Assembly (NCBI GenBank): GCA_013388645.1
Contig: JACAEV010000035.1
Location: 1 to 40,855 of the forward strand
DNA from: Syntrophaceae bacterium
GTDB lineage: Bacteria; Desulfobacterota; BSN033; UBA1163
Reading direction: 5' to 3'
Length of the DNA stretch: 40,855 bases
In this document: in pieces, positions 1 through 6,536 of the stretch
How positions within the stretch are numbered: position 1 is the first letter of the stretch
Layout: every line of letters starts with the position of its first letter
The notes under the pieces: generated by a model
Seen by the model: only the letters and a program-made list of their open reading frames with translations
The model's database searches: none
Told to the model about the DNA's origin: nothing
Program-made: the position numbers and the translations under genes

Positions 1-228
1 ATTCTTCGATCCAAAGACATCCAAGACCTGATCATCTCAGGAGTGATGACCAATCTTTGTTGTGAGACCACGGCACGGGATGCCTTTATGAGGGATTATA
101 AAGTCTTTTTTCTGATCGATGGAACAGCGACAGGAAGAAGCGAACACCATCTTGCCACACTAAAAAATTTAGGCTACGGCTTTGCCTACCTGATGACCTG
201 TGAGGAGTTGATTCAAACACTAAAATAA
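1..228 (+). CDS. Isochorismatase-family cysteine hydrolase (3' end only)
   Basis: The frame is open from base 1 to a TAA at 226-228, giving the last 75 residues of a protein whose start lies outside the window. The piece carries the signature of the isochorismatase-like hydrolases: SGVMTNLCCETTARDA, where the first Cys of the pair (fragment residue 20) is in the place of the family nucleophile. A strand ending in FFLIDGTAT and a helical tail follow. The other two members of the catalytic triad (Asp and Lys) would lie upstream and cannot be seen. Family members hydrolyse amide or vinyl-ether bonds in small molecules such as nicotinamide, N-carbamoyl compounds or isochorismate, so the substrate is unknown. 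The next gene is convergent, so there is no operon partner downstream. Confidence 0.8.
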   Translation: MLRSKDIQDLIISGVMTNLCCETTARDAFMRDYKVFFLIDGTATGRSEHHLATLKNLGYGFAYLMTCEELIQTLK

Positions 229-241
229 TAAAAGGTTTACG

Positions 242-331
242 TTGACGATGCTCGTATCGAACCAGGAAGCTCGAAACTTGAAGCTCGAATATCCAATATC
301 CATGTTCGATTCTCGATACCAGCATCGACAA
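242..331. repeat. Foldback (inverted-repeat) element
   Basis: Two arms of 19 bp (242-260 and 313-331) are reverse complements with two mismatches (TTGACGATGCTCGTATCGA against the complement of TCGATACCAGCATCGACAA). They enclose about 52 bp that itself contains repeated CTCGAA and ATCCAATATCC words. It lies between two convergent genes, so it may act as a bidirectional terminator-like hairpin or be a remnant of a small non-coding mobile element. No T-tract follows either arm. Confidence 0.55.
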
Positions 332-364
332 TGACAAACGTCTTTTTCAATTTAACGATGCAGG

Positions 365-386
365 CCTCGTTACCCTTACCGTTAGA
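365..386 (-). repeat. Divergent copy of a dispersed GGTAA-rich repeat
   Basis: Read on the minus strand this begins TCTAACGGTAAGGGTAACGA. It shares the TCTAACGGTAA core with the repeat near 15.23-15.27 kb and more weakly with the copy at 38.35 kb. It is the least certain of the three copies. Confidence 0.3.
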
Positions 387-405
387 TTTCTATTTTCTGG
401 GTCAA

Positions 406-1752
406 TTACGCTTTCGCCACCTTCTTCAATACCTCCTCAAAGATGGTCAGGGCAGTGTCAGCCTGTTTCTGGTTAATGATCAGGGGTGGGATGAAGCGAA
501 CCACATTTTCCCCGCACCCTAAAATAAGAAGTCCTTTCTCGAAACAGGCTTGGATGATCTGATTTCTTTCTTCGATGGCCTTTTCTTTGGTCTCCGGGTC
601 TTTCACCAGCTCGATCCCGATCATCAACCCCTTTCCCCTTACATCACCGATCAGAGAAAAACGTCTCTGAAGTCCCTTCAATTTCTCAAGGAGATATTCA
701 CCCATCCGTACAGCATTTTTAATCAGTCCCTCTTCAAGGAGTTCAATGGTGGTCAGAGCAGCTCGGCAACTGATAGGATTTCCACCAAAGGTGCTGGCAT
801 GAGAACCAGGCACCCAATCCATCACCTCGCTCTGGGAGACCGTGGCTCCCAAGGGCATCCCGGAAGCAATTCCTTTCGCTAAGGCGATGATATCAGGCAC
901 CACTCCCCAATGTTCAATGGCCATCATCTTTCCTGTTCTTCCCATTCCACTTTGCACCTCGTCATCCACAAACAGAATTCCAAAGTCCTTTGCCAATTTG
1001 TAAAGTTTCTGATGAAATTCTGGCGGAGGGATCACATAACCTCCTTCACCTTGAATGGGTTCAACGAAGATGGCCGCTACTTCTTCCGGGGGGAGGCTCC
1101 GTTTGAAGAGGTCTTCACGAATCCAATCCACACAGGCAATACTGCAATGAGGATAAGGGTGTTGATGATAGGGGCAGCGATAACAATAGGCATAGGGGAC
1201 ATGAGTCACCCCGGGGACAAGTGGAGAAAACCCTCTTTCATGAATTACTTTGCTGGCTGTTAAAGAAAGGGCGCCCATGGTTCGACCATGAAAAGCACCA
1301 AGAAAAGCTAAAATACGAGGCCTTTTCGTATGATAACGCGCCAGTTTTAGAGCTGCTTCAATCGCCTCTGCGCCTGAATTACCGAAGAAGACTCTCTTTT
1401 CTTTTGGTCCAGGAGTGATCTCGGATAGCTTGGCAGCCAGGCTCGACTGGAGATGATAATAGAAATCACTCCCGGACATATGGATGAGTTTCCCAGCTTG
1501 AAGACGAATTGCCTCTACTACTTTGGGATGGCAATGTCCAGTATTGCAAACCGCAATCCCCGACGTAAAGTCGAGGAATCGATTCCCATCCACATCTTCC
1601 ACCCAAATTCCCTTGGCACTCTTGACGACAAGGGGGTAGACACGCGTGTAAGATTGGGAGACAAATTTCTGGTCCTTCCTCAAGACCTTCTCCGCTTCAG
1701 GGCCGGGAAGTTCGGTCAGGATCGAAGGAGATCGTAATGTTTTCTTTGCCAT
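406..1752 (-). CDS. Class III PLP aminotransferase (acetylornithine / 4-aminobutyrate type)
   Basis: A 448-residue fold-type I, class III aminotransferase. Visible landmarks are the phosphate-binding GNSGAEAIEAALKLAR (about 124-139), the PLP ring-contact FVDDEVQSGMGRTG (261-274) and LAKGIASGMPLGA, in which Lys293 is the Schiff-base lysine. The Cys/His-rich insert around 190-207 (YCYRCPY...HCSIAC) is typical of the long archaeal/bacterial subgroup that includes broad-specificity aminotransferases and amino-acid racemases, rather than true ArgD. The start ATG at 1752 follows a purine-rich GGAGAGAGAAG. It is the second gene of a leftward pair, 30 bp after the dehydrogenase gene at 1783-2676. The pairing suggests that an amino group is removed to give a semialdehyde that the dehydrogenase then reduces. 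The natural substrate cannot be read from sequence; a 2-aminoisobutyrate, GABA, beta-alanine or racemase role are all possible. Confidence 0.85.
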   Translation of the reverse strand: MAKKTLRSPSILTELPGPEAEKVLRKDQKFVSQSYTRVYPLVVKSAKGIWVEDVDGNRFLDFTSGIAVCNTGHCHPKVVEAIRLQAGKLIHMSGSDFYYHLQSSLAAKLSEITPGPKEKRVFFGNSGAEAIEAALKLARYHTKRPRILAFLGAFHGRTMGALSLTASKVIHERGFSPLVPGVTHVPYAYCYRCPYHQHPYPHCSIACVDWIREDLFKRSLPPEEVAAIFVEPIQGEGGYVIPPPEFHQKLYKLAKDFGILFVDDEVQSGMGRTGKMMAIEHWGVVPDIIALAKGIASGMPLGATVSQSEVMDWVPGSHASTFGGNPISCRAALTTIELLEEGLIKNAVRMGEYLLEKLKGLQRRFSLIGDVRGKGLMIGIELVKDPETKEKAIEERNQIIQACFEKGLLILGCGENVVRFIPPLIINQKQADTALTIFEEVLKKVAKA

Positions 1753-1782
1753 GTTTCTTCTCTCTCCGATGCATCTCTTTTT

Positions 1783-2676
1783 TTAAACAACGGATTGAAT
1801 CTCCACTTTTGCTATTTTTTCAAAAAAGGTGACCAAGGCCGAATGATCTTCATCCCCTCTGCCATCGGTCACCAGAGAAATGAAGATCTGGTCAACGAGA
1901 CTGGTGAGCGGGAGTGGAACGCCCAAATCCTGGGCCGTGGAAAGGGCATTTTTAAGATCTTTTTGGTGAAGCCTGATCTTAAAGCCTGGTTTAAAACTCC
2001 TTCGGAAGATCATGGGGGCCTTTGTCTCTAAGACCGAGCTTCCAGCCAGACCTCCTCGGATCGCCAGATAGATCACTTGAGGATCAAGACCTGCCTTAAC
2101 TCCGAGGCTAAAGGCTTCTCCCACCGTAGCGATATTCAAGGCAACAATGATCTGATTCACCAGTTTGACATAACCCCCTGCCCCTATCGGTCCGACATGA
2201 ACGATACTTTTTCCGAAGGCTTTAAATACATCCATACAATCGTCATATACTTCCTTCTTACCTCCAACCATGATGACCAATGTCCCTTTAATGGCACCGA
2301 GTTCTCCTCCACTCACTGGGGCATCCAGCATCTCCACCCCTCTTTCTTTTAATGACATTGCAATTCCCTGAGTGATTTGAGGATTGATGGAACTCATGTC
2401 GATGACCACCGAGCCTTGCTTAACTCCCTGAATCACGCCCTCTGTCCCCAAGAGGACCTCCTGAACCTCTGGTGAATCAGGAAGCATCGTGATGATGATT
2501 TCAGATTGCTCAGCTACCTCTTTCGGAGAATTTGCTGGGAGGGCTTTTTCTTTAACCAATTCTTCCACCGCTCCTCTGCTTCGGCTGAAGACGACAAGAT
2601 CAAACCCTTCCTTCAAAAGATTTTTGGCCATAGGTTTTCCCATGATCCCCAATCCGATAAATCCCACTTTCTTCAT
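1783..2676 (-). CDS. 3-hydroxyacid dehydrogenase (3-hydroxyisobutyrate / tartronate semialdehyde reductase family)
   Basis: A 297-residue NAD(P)-dependent beta-hydroxyacid dehydrogenase of normal length. The Rossmann fingerprint FIGLGIMGKPMAKNL is at residues 6-20, the substrate-binding DAPVSGGELGA at 118-128, and the catalytic-lysine motif GAGGYVKLVNQ at 166-175 places the proton-relay lysine at 171. KDLKNAL near 240 is the usual cofactor-proximal motif. The start ATG has a good Shine-Dalgarno (TTAAGGAG) 6 bases upstream. The family covers 3-hydroxyisobutyrate dehydrogenase, GarR/GlxR, glyoxylate and succinic semialdehyde reductases. DAPVSGGE looks GarR-like, but the substrate is not settled. 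The partner aminotransferase starts 30 bp downstream, consistent with reduction of a semialdehyde made by transamination. Confidence 0.85.
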   Translation of the reverse strand: MKKVGFIGLGIMGKPMAKNLLKEGFDLVVFSRSRGAVEELVKEKALPANSPKEVAEQSEIIITMLPDSPEVQEVLLGTEGVIQGVKQGSVVIDMSSINPQITQGIAMSLKERGVEMLDAPVSGGELGAIKGTLVIMVGGKKEVYDDCMDVFKAFGKSIVHVGPIGAGGYVKLVNQIIVALNIATVGEAFSLGVKAGLDPQVIYLAIRGGLAGSSVLETKAPMIFRRSFKPGFKIRLHQKDLKNALSTAQDLGVPLPLTSLVDQIFISLVTDGRGDEDHSALVTFFEKIAKVEIQSVV

Positions 2677-2814
2677 CTTTTTCTCCTTAAAATCATTTTA
2701 TCACAAATCGATGCCTAATTTCTATTGAAAGGCCTTCAAGCGTAAGCATCTCTTAACCCTTGTGCCCACTCAAATCGTAAAAATTTATTATGAAAGGTTA
2801 AGTGAAATCCTGTA

Positions 2815-3453
2815 TTAATTTGATAAAAGGTAGGCCAAATTATCCAAGATAGTGGTAAAAAAAACATCCTTCACCACAAAACCTTCGGGAACGGTAATCT
2901 GGGCTGGGGCAAAATTAAGAATCCCTCTCACCTCTGCCTCCACAAGCAAATCAGCCACCCCTTGAGCTTCCGAAGGAGGGGTCGTGATCAAACCGATCTC
3001 AATCTTCCTTTCTTTCACTACATCTTTAATTCGGTTAATATGGAAGACCTCTACTGGTTTGCCAAGTTTTTCTGAAACCCTACCAATCACTTTTGGAGGA
3101 TCGATATCAAAGGCAGCTACAATGGTATAATTCTGTTTTAAGAAATCTTTATAGGCCAGGAGAGATGAACCCAAATTCCCTACTCCAACCAATGCCATCC
3201 TCCATTCCTTGTCCGATCCCAATATCTTTTTGATATTATTTAGTAAATCTTTCACATAATAACCCACACCACGAATCCCAAATTCCCCGAAATAGGCTAA
3301 GTCCTTTCTCACTTGAGCTGGATTCACGATACACTTATTGGCTAATTGAGCGGAAGAAACGACTTTCTCCCCTTTTTCATCCATCTCTTCTAAGCATCTC
3401 GAATATCTGGATAATCTCCTAATAGTGGCTTCAGGGATTTTTTGATATTTCAA
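2815..3453 (-). CDS. rex: Redox-sensing transcriptional repressor Rex
   Basis: Rex senses the NADH/NAD+ ratio and represses fermentative and respiratory genes when NADH is low. The N-terminal winged helix begins KYQKIPEATIRRLSRY and includes the recognition region NPAQVRKDLAYFGEFGIRG. The Rossmann domain has GVGNLGSSLL with the GxGxxG loop, and AFDIDPPKVIG supplies the acidic residue after strand 2. I place the start at a TTG at 3453, which gives 212 residues, the usual Rex length. It is preceded at 8 bases by AAAGGAG and puts the conserved KYxKIPEATIRRL at the extreme N terminus. A longer frame reaches another TTG at 3513, but those bases form the -35 box of the promoter, so it is unlikely to be translated. 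A perfect Rex operator overlaps the ribosome-binding site, pointing to autorepression. Confidence 0.95.
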   Translation of the reverse strand: MKYQKIPEATIRRLSRYSRCLEEMDEKGEKVVSSAQLANKCIVNPAQVRKDLAYFGEFGIRGVGYYVKDLLNNIKKILGSDKEWRMALVGVGNLGSSLLAYKDFLKQNYTIVAAFDIDPPKVIGRVSEKLGKPVEVFHINRIKDVVKERKIEIGLITTPPSEAQGVADLLVEAEVRGILNFAPAQITVPEGFVVKDVFFTTILDNLAYLLSN

Positions 3454-3455
3454 TT

Positions 3456-3473
3456 TTGTGACTCCTTTCACAA
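3456..3473. promoter_or_regulatory. Rex operator (perfect palindrome) overlapping the rex ribosome-binding site
   Basis: TTGTGA-CTCCTT-TCACAA fits the classical Rex half-sites with a 6-base spacer, with no mismatch in either arm. The spacer contains the complement of the rex Shine-Dalgarno AAGGAG. A further TTGTGA half-site follows at 3477-3482. The operator lies just downstream of the predicted start point, so bound Rex would block initiation or early elongation of its own gene. Confidence 0.8.
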
Positions 3474-3484
3474 ATTTTGTGAAA

Positions 3485-3513
3485 AATTTATAAAATTCTA
3501 AATCTTTTGTCAA
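3485..3513 (-). promoter_or_regulatory. Predicted sigma-70 promoter of rex
   Basis: On the minus strand TTGACA (3513-3508) is followed by TATAAA (3492-3487, spacer 15) or TAAATT (3490-3485, spacer 17). The Rex operator begins about 12 bases beyond the -10 region. Confidence 0.55.
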
Positions 3514-3762
3514 GTTTTTCGTAGTTTTGTCTTCAGATTGGGGGCATGTTCAACATATCTTATTGAACTTAATGGAAAATAATAGGGTACGATTTATTAA
3601 GGAAGTCCAACATGTAGATTATATTTCTATATGTTATTGTGCAATCCAATTCACATAAATGAGGGATGAAAGGGAGGGTTTATGGGATCGTTCAAGAACC
3701 AGCGCGAATTGAACGAGTAAAATTCTTGTTCTATTTGTTATCATTCAGGCCATTCATGTTTC
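3514..3762. other. Spacer between the cytochrome gene and rex
   Basis: About 250 bp downstream of the cytochrome c/b gene and upstream of the rex promoter. I see no clear terminator hairpin, RNA gene or conserved ORF. A 12-codon ORF with a fair ribosome-binding site starts at 3682 on the plus strand, but nothing supports it as a gene. Confidence 0.4.
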
Positions 3763-5697
3763 TTAAATAACGAATTCCCAAACAATTAGAAAGATACAGA
3801 GAAGCCCGAGTGCTAACATAGCAAATCCCATAATAGTTGAGAAGAGATCTGCCCAAACGCTGGGGTATTTCTTTTGATAAGTCCCCAGTGCCTTCTGTGT
3901 GATCATCCTCTTATACTGCTCTGGCCTCTCTTCGACCAATTCAAACTTAGGGATCTTTCCGGTAAAAATAACTGTATCGATTGGGAACTTCGAGGGGCGA
4001 AAATGGGTATTGAAAAAATGGACGGTGAAGATGAAGCCCGAAGCTAATAAGGCTTCGTCAGAATGGACGATGATCGCTATATTAAAAATCCATCCTGGTA
4101 AAAAGATGGCGAAGTATTCTGGAAACCAGAGCATCAGGCCGGAGAGCCCAATGGCAAACATGCCCCAAAAGACAGCCAAGAAATCAAATTTCTCCCAATA
4201 GGTCCATCGGTCATACTGAGGTTTTGGACCCTTATTAAAGAACCATCGGATCGTACCAATGATGTCTTGAACATCCTTCCATCGGGGGCAGAGTGAATCT
4301 GGTCCAAAAAGTCGTTGCAGGGGATTGGGATTCCCCGGAATCTTTTTATAAAACAGAAAATAGAAGATATAGCCAAGGGTGGCTCCAAAATAGGCAAAGG
4401 TGATGGCGGCACAGATGCGGTGGATCAAACCAGCGAGATAAGCTCCTCCAAGAAAATGCATTAAACCGGAGGCCCAAGGAGCATGGGAAAATTTCAAGGG
4501 CAGGCCGGTCAATACAAGACCGATAAAGGTTACCATCATTGTGAAATGGAGGACGATATCAAAAGCGCTAAACCGGCGATACATCTGGCCCGCCTCTTCT
4601 GGTTTCAGATGCTGGGGGAAAAAGATGCCCTGGGCTCTCAACTCTCGTTTTTCCCAGAAGTCTTTTCTCCACCAAAGAAAAGAATGAAACCAGAAGATTC
4701 CAAACACCGTAACAAGAAGTGTGGTCATAATGACAAACACTCCATAAAGCACCGGTTCCTGCTCGGGGTCATTATGCGTGGCGTGGGGAAGCCACTGTAC
4801 GAAATTAATGTTGGCACGGGGATGACATTTTCCACAGGTTTCTACCAGACGCTCTTGTGAGATGAGTGACTTGGGATTATCCATTGGTAAAATGCTGTGA
4901 TACCCATGACAATCTGCACACCCTGCAACTAAACTCGGATAGCCCAGGGATTTTACCTTCCCATGATAACTATCGTAATAAGTTTCGGTGGCTATGAAAA
5001 AGACGTTATTCCTCTTCATCATTTCTTTATCTCCATGGCACCTTTGGCAGACCTCGGTATGGAACTGTCTCCGAAATTGAACTACCTTTGGCTCATCCCC
5101 TTTTAATATAGGAATGTTATGGAGACCGTGGCAATCACTACAGGTTGCTGAATCTGGATTCCCATCCATCACGGCTTTTCCATGGACGCTTTCTGCATAA
5201 CCATCATCAGCATGACAGGTGGTACATTTCTGAATGACGCGGACTTTATTTCCTCCCCATGGGGTCATCTCGTGAATATCTTTATGGCAGTCTTTACATA
5301 GAATGTTATTCGTGAAATGGACACTGTTATAATGCTCCGAGGCTTCCTTTTTATGACAGCGATGACAGGTAGCTGATTCGGTATGAATTTGAGCTCCTTT
5401 TTTTTCCGGGTGAATTTTAAGATCCACAATATCCCAGTGACAGCTATTACAGGAATTAGCCCCGTGAACGGATTTTGAAAATTTTTTCTCGTTGATTTTA
5501 TCCCCGTGGCAACCCAAACATTGAGAATTGTCGATGACCTTATCTCCTCTTTTCTCAGGAACAGGAGGTTTGGCAATATCACCAGGTTTAGGACTCGGTT
5601 TTTCAGAATCAGGTTTGGCTGCCCATAATATTTCGATGCCCCAAAATAGAGAAAGAACGAGACATATAAGAATGGATATTTTAAATGTTGATTTCAT
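3763..5697 (-). CDS. Nonahaem cytochrome c fused to a membrane cytochrome b
   Basis: A 644-residue exported electron-transfer protein. It starts with a signal sequence (MKSTFKISILICLVLSLFWG, ending near AAKP). The periplasmic half carries nine CxxCH haem-c motifs: CLGCH, CNSCH, CHRCH, CKDCH, CTTCH, CSDCH, CQRCH, CADCH and CGKCH, roughly residues 60-295. From about residue 318 it becomes a membrane protein: a first helix (VFVIMTTLLVTVFGIFWFHS), then several helices with conserved His (DIVLHFTMMVTF, GLIHRICAAITFAY, IVHSDEALLAS) like b-type haem ligands of formate dehydrogenase gamma/cytochrome b561 subunits, and a last helix near 615-640. The likely role is quinol oxidation in the membrane with electrons passed to the periplasmic haems (or the reverse), a single-chain counterpart of two-subunit quinone-cytochrome c modules. 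It stands alone: the divergent gene is a zinc ribbon and rex lies 310 bp downstream. Confidence 0.85.
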   Translation of the reverse strand: MKSTFKISILICLVLSLFWGIEILWAAKPDSEKPSPKPGDIAKPPVPEKRGDKVIDNSQCLGCHGDKINEKKFSKSVHGANSCNSCHWDIVDLKIHPEKKGAQIHTESATCHRCHKKEASEHYNSVHFTNNILCKDCHKDIHEMTPWGGNKVRVIQKCTTCHADDGYAESVHGKAVMDGNPDSATCSDCHGLHNIPILKGDEPKVVQFRRQFHTEVCQRCHGDKEMMKRNNVFFIATETYYDSYHGKVKSLGYPSLVAGCADCHGYHSILPMDNPKSLISQERLVETCGKCHPRANINFVQWLPHATHNDPEQEPVLYGVFVIMTTLLVTVFGIFWFHSFLWWRKDFWEKRELRAQGIFFPQHLKPEEAGQMYRRFSAFDIVLHFTMMVTFIGLVLTGLPLKFSHAPWASGLMHFLGGAYLAGLIHRICAAITFAYFGATLGYIFYFLFYKKIPGNPNPLQRLFGPDSLCPRWKDVQDIIGTIRWFFNKGPKPQYDRWTYWEKFDFLAVFWGMFAIGLSGLMLWFPEYFAIFLPGWIFNIAIIVHSDEALLASGFIFTVHFFNTHFRPSKFPIDTVIFTGKIPKFELVEERPEQYKRMITQKALGTYQKKYPSVWADLFSTIMGFAMLALGLLCIFLIVWEFVI

Positions 5698-5823
5698 AGC
5701 CCCCCCAACATATTAAAAATTACTGCCCCATTTCACAACCGGGATGAAGTATTATTTATTCAAAATTTTAAAAAATAATTTTTTTGGATGTAATTGTGGA
5801 TAAGGTCTATTTTTCCTAACACA

Positions 5824-5852
5824 TCAAAATATTGAAGTCAATAATATTTTGA
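5824..5852. promoter_or_regulatory. Inverted repeat upstream of the cytochrome gene, possible operator
   Basis: TCAAAATAT (5824-5832) and ATATTTTGA (5844-5852) are perfect 9-bp arms around 11 bases, about 130 bp upstream of the cytochrome start. It could be a regulator site or a weak hairpin; no regulator family is recognised. Confidence 0.3.
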
Positions 5853-5980
5853 CCTAAAAATGAGGTTCATTAGTTATAAATGCCAGAGGTTTTCCATCTT
5901 GACAATTTTAGAAGAAATATTATTTTATGTCTTAAAAGCGTGGTCTTAATATAAGATGAAACACGCAATATGCCAATGCT

Positions 5981-6036
5981 CTCTCCCTCCCCTCCCTTGT
6001 TCGGAAAGGGGGGGATAGGAGATGAGGGAGGGAGAG
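5981..6036. repeat. C/G-rich inverted repeat
   Basis: CTCTCCCTCCC (5981-5991) pairs perfectly with GGGAGGGAGAG (6026-6036), and an inner CCCTT/AAGGG can extend the hairpin. It ends 21 bases before the FmdB-like start codon, so it would sit in that gene's leader. A related CCTCC/AAAAGGGGGGG patch lies near 40.38 kb, which suggests a dispersed repeat family. Confidence 0.5.
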
Positions 6037-6057
6037 GTCTAATAAAAGGTTTTCACT

Positions 6058-6408
6058 ATGCCTACCTATGTCTATAGAGCTATTGATTCTGATAGAAGTT
6101 GTGATCATTGTGAATTAGGGTTTGAGATCATTCAGAGGATGACCGAACCTACATTAACGACCTGCCCTCATTGTAAAAATCCGATCTCTCGTATCCTCTT
6201 TGCTCCTACCGTGGTCATCAAAGGAAGTCCGCTTACCGAGACAGATCGGAAGATCAGGGATTACGAGAAAGAGGGAAAATGGAGCCATGCCGCTGAATTG
6301 GCCGATAAGGAGGCGGAGAAGACGAAGCGAGAGGATTTAAAGACCCGTGCCCTGGAGGATTACAAGAAAGCAGGGTATAATTTTGATAAGTACAATACCG
6401 ACACATAA
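6058..6408 (+). CDS. FmdB-family zinc ribbon protein
   Basis: 116 residues. The N terminus MPTYVYRAIDS and two CxxC knuckles (CDHC at 15-18, CPHC at 37-40), with the ISRILFAPTVVIKGSP linker between ribbon and tail, match the FmdB/CxxC_CXXC_SSSS family. These small putative regulatory or zinc-binding proteins were first seen next to amidase/formamidase genes. The C-terminal 50 residues are highly charged and helical (DYEKEGKWSHAAELADKEAE), like a coiled tail. The molecular function of the family is not established. It is followed by a 128-bp foldback spacer and the ABC-F gene on the same strand. Confidence 0.8.
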   Translation: MPTYVYRAIDSDRSCDHCELGFEIIQRMTEPTLTTCPHCKNPISRILFAPTVVIKGSPLTETDRKIRDYEKEGKWSHAAELADKEAEKTKREDLKTRALEDYKKAGYNFDKYNTDT

Positions 6409-6419
6409 TTCTGGAATAT

Positions 6420-6526
6420 TGGAATGATGGAATACTGGATTATTGAGAATACAATTCAATACAAAATAACAACGAATTTAGCATAAAAGAAGTAAAGTCT
6501 CCTCCGCCCAATCTTCCATTATTCCA
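6420..6526. repeat. Foldback element between FmdB-like and ABC-F genes
   Basis: TGGAATGATGGAA (6420-6432) and TTCCATTATTCCA (6514-6526) are inverted arms of 13 bp with one non-Watson-Crick position. The left side also has partial direct copies (TGGAATATTGGAATGATGGA). It resembles the foldback at 242-331 in plan but not in sequence. Confidence 0.4.
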
Positions 6527-6536
6527 TTTTAATTCT

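Larger units (their letters stand above)
5698..6057. other. Divergent intergenic region, cytochrome / FmdB-like gene
   Basis: 360 bp, very AT-rich on the cytochrome side. It contains two inverted repeats (listed separately) and a possible rightward promoter: TTGACA at 5899-5904, 16-base spacer, TATTTT at 5921-5926. A lone TCACAA Rex-like half-site at 5733-5738 has no partner. No RNA gene or ORF is supported. Confidence 0.45.

Noticed and set aside
3637-3655. TTGTG...TCACA near 3640 as a Rex or CRP-like site
   Set aside because: The spacing is 9 bases rather than the required 6 and the halves are imperfect.
3682-3720. Twelve-codon ORF with AGGGAGGG upstream
   Set aside because: Too short and without conservation evidence or a partner gene.
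5731-5742. TCACAA near the cytochrome start as a second Rex operator
   Set aside because: Only one half-site; the opposite half (GCAGTA) does not match TTGTGA or its complement.
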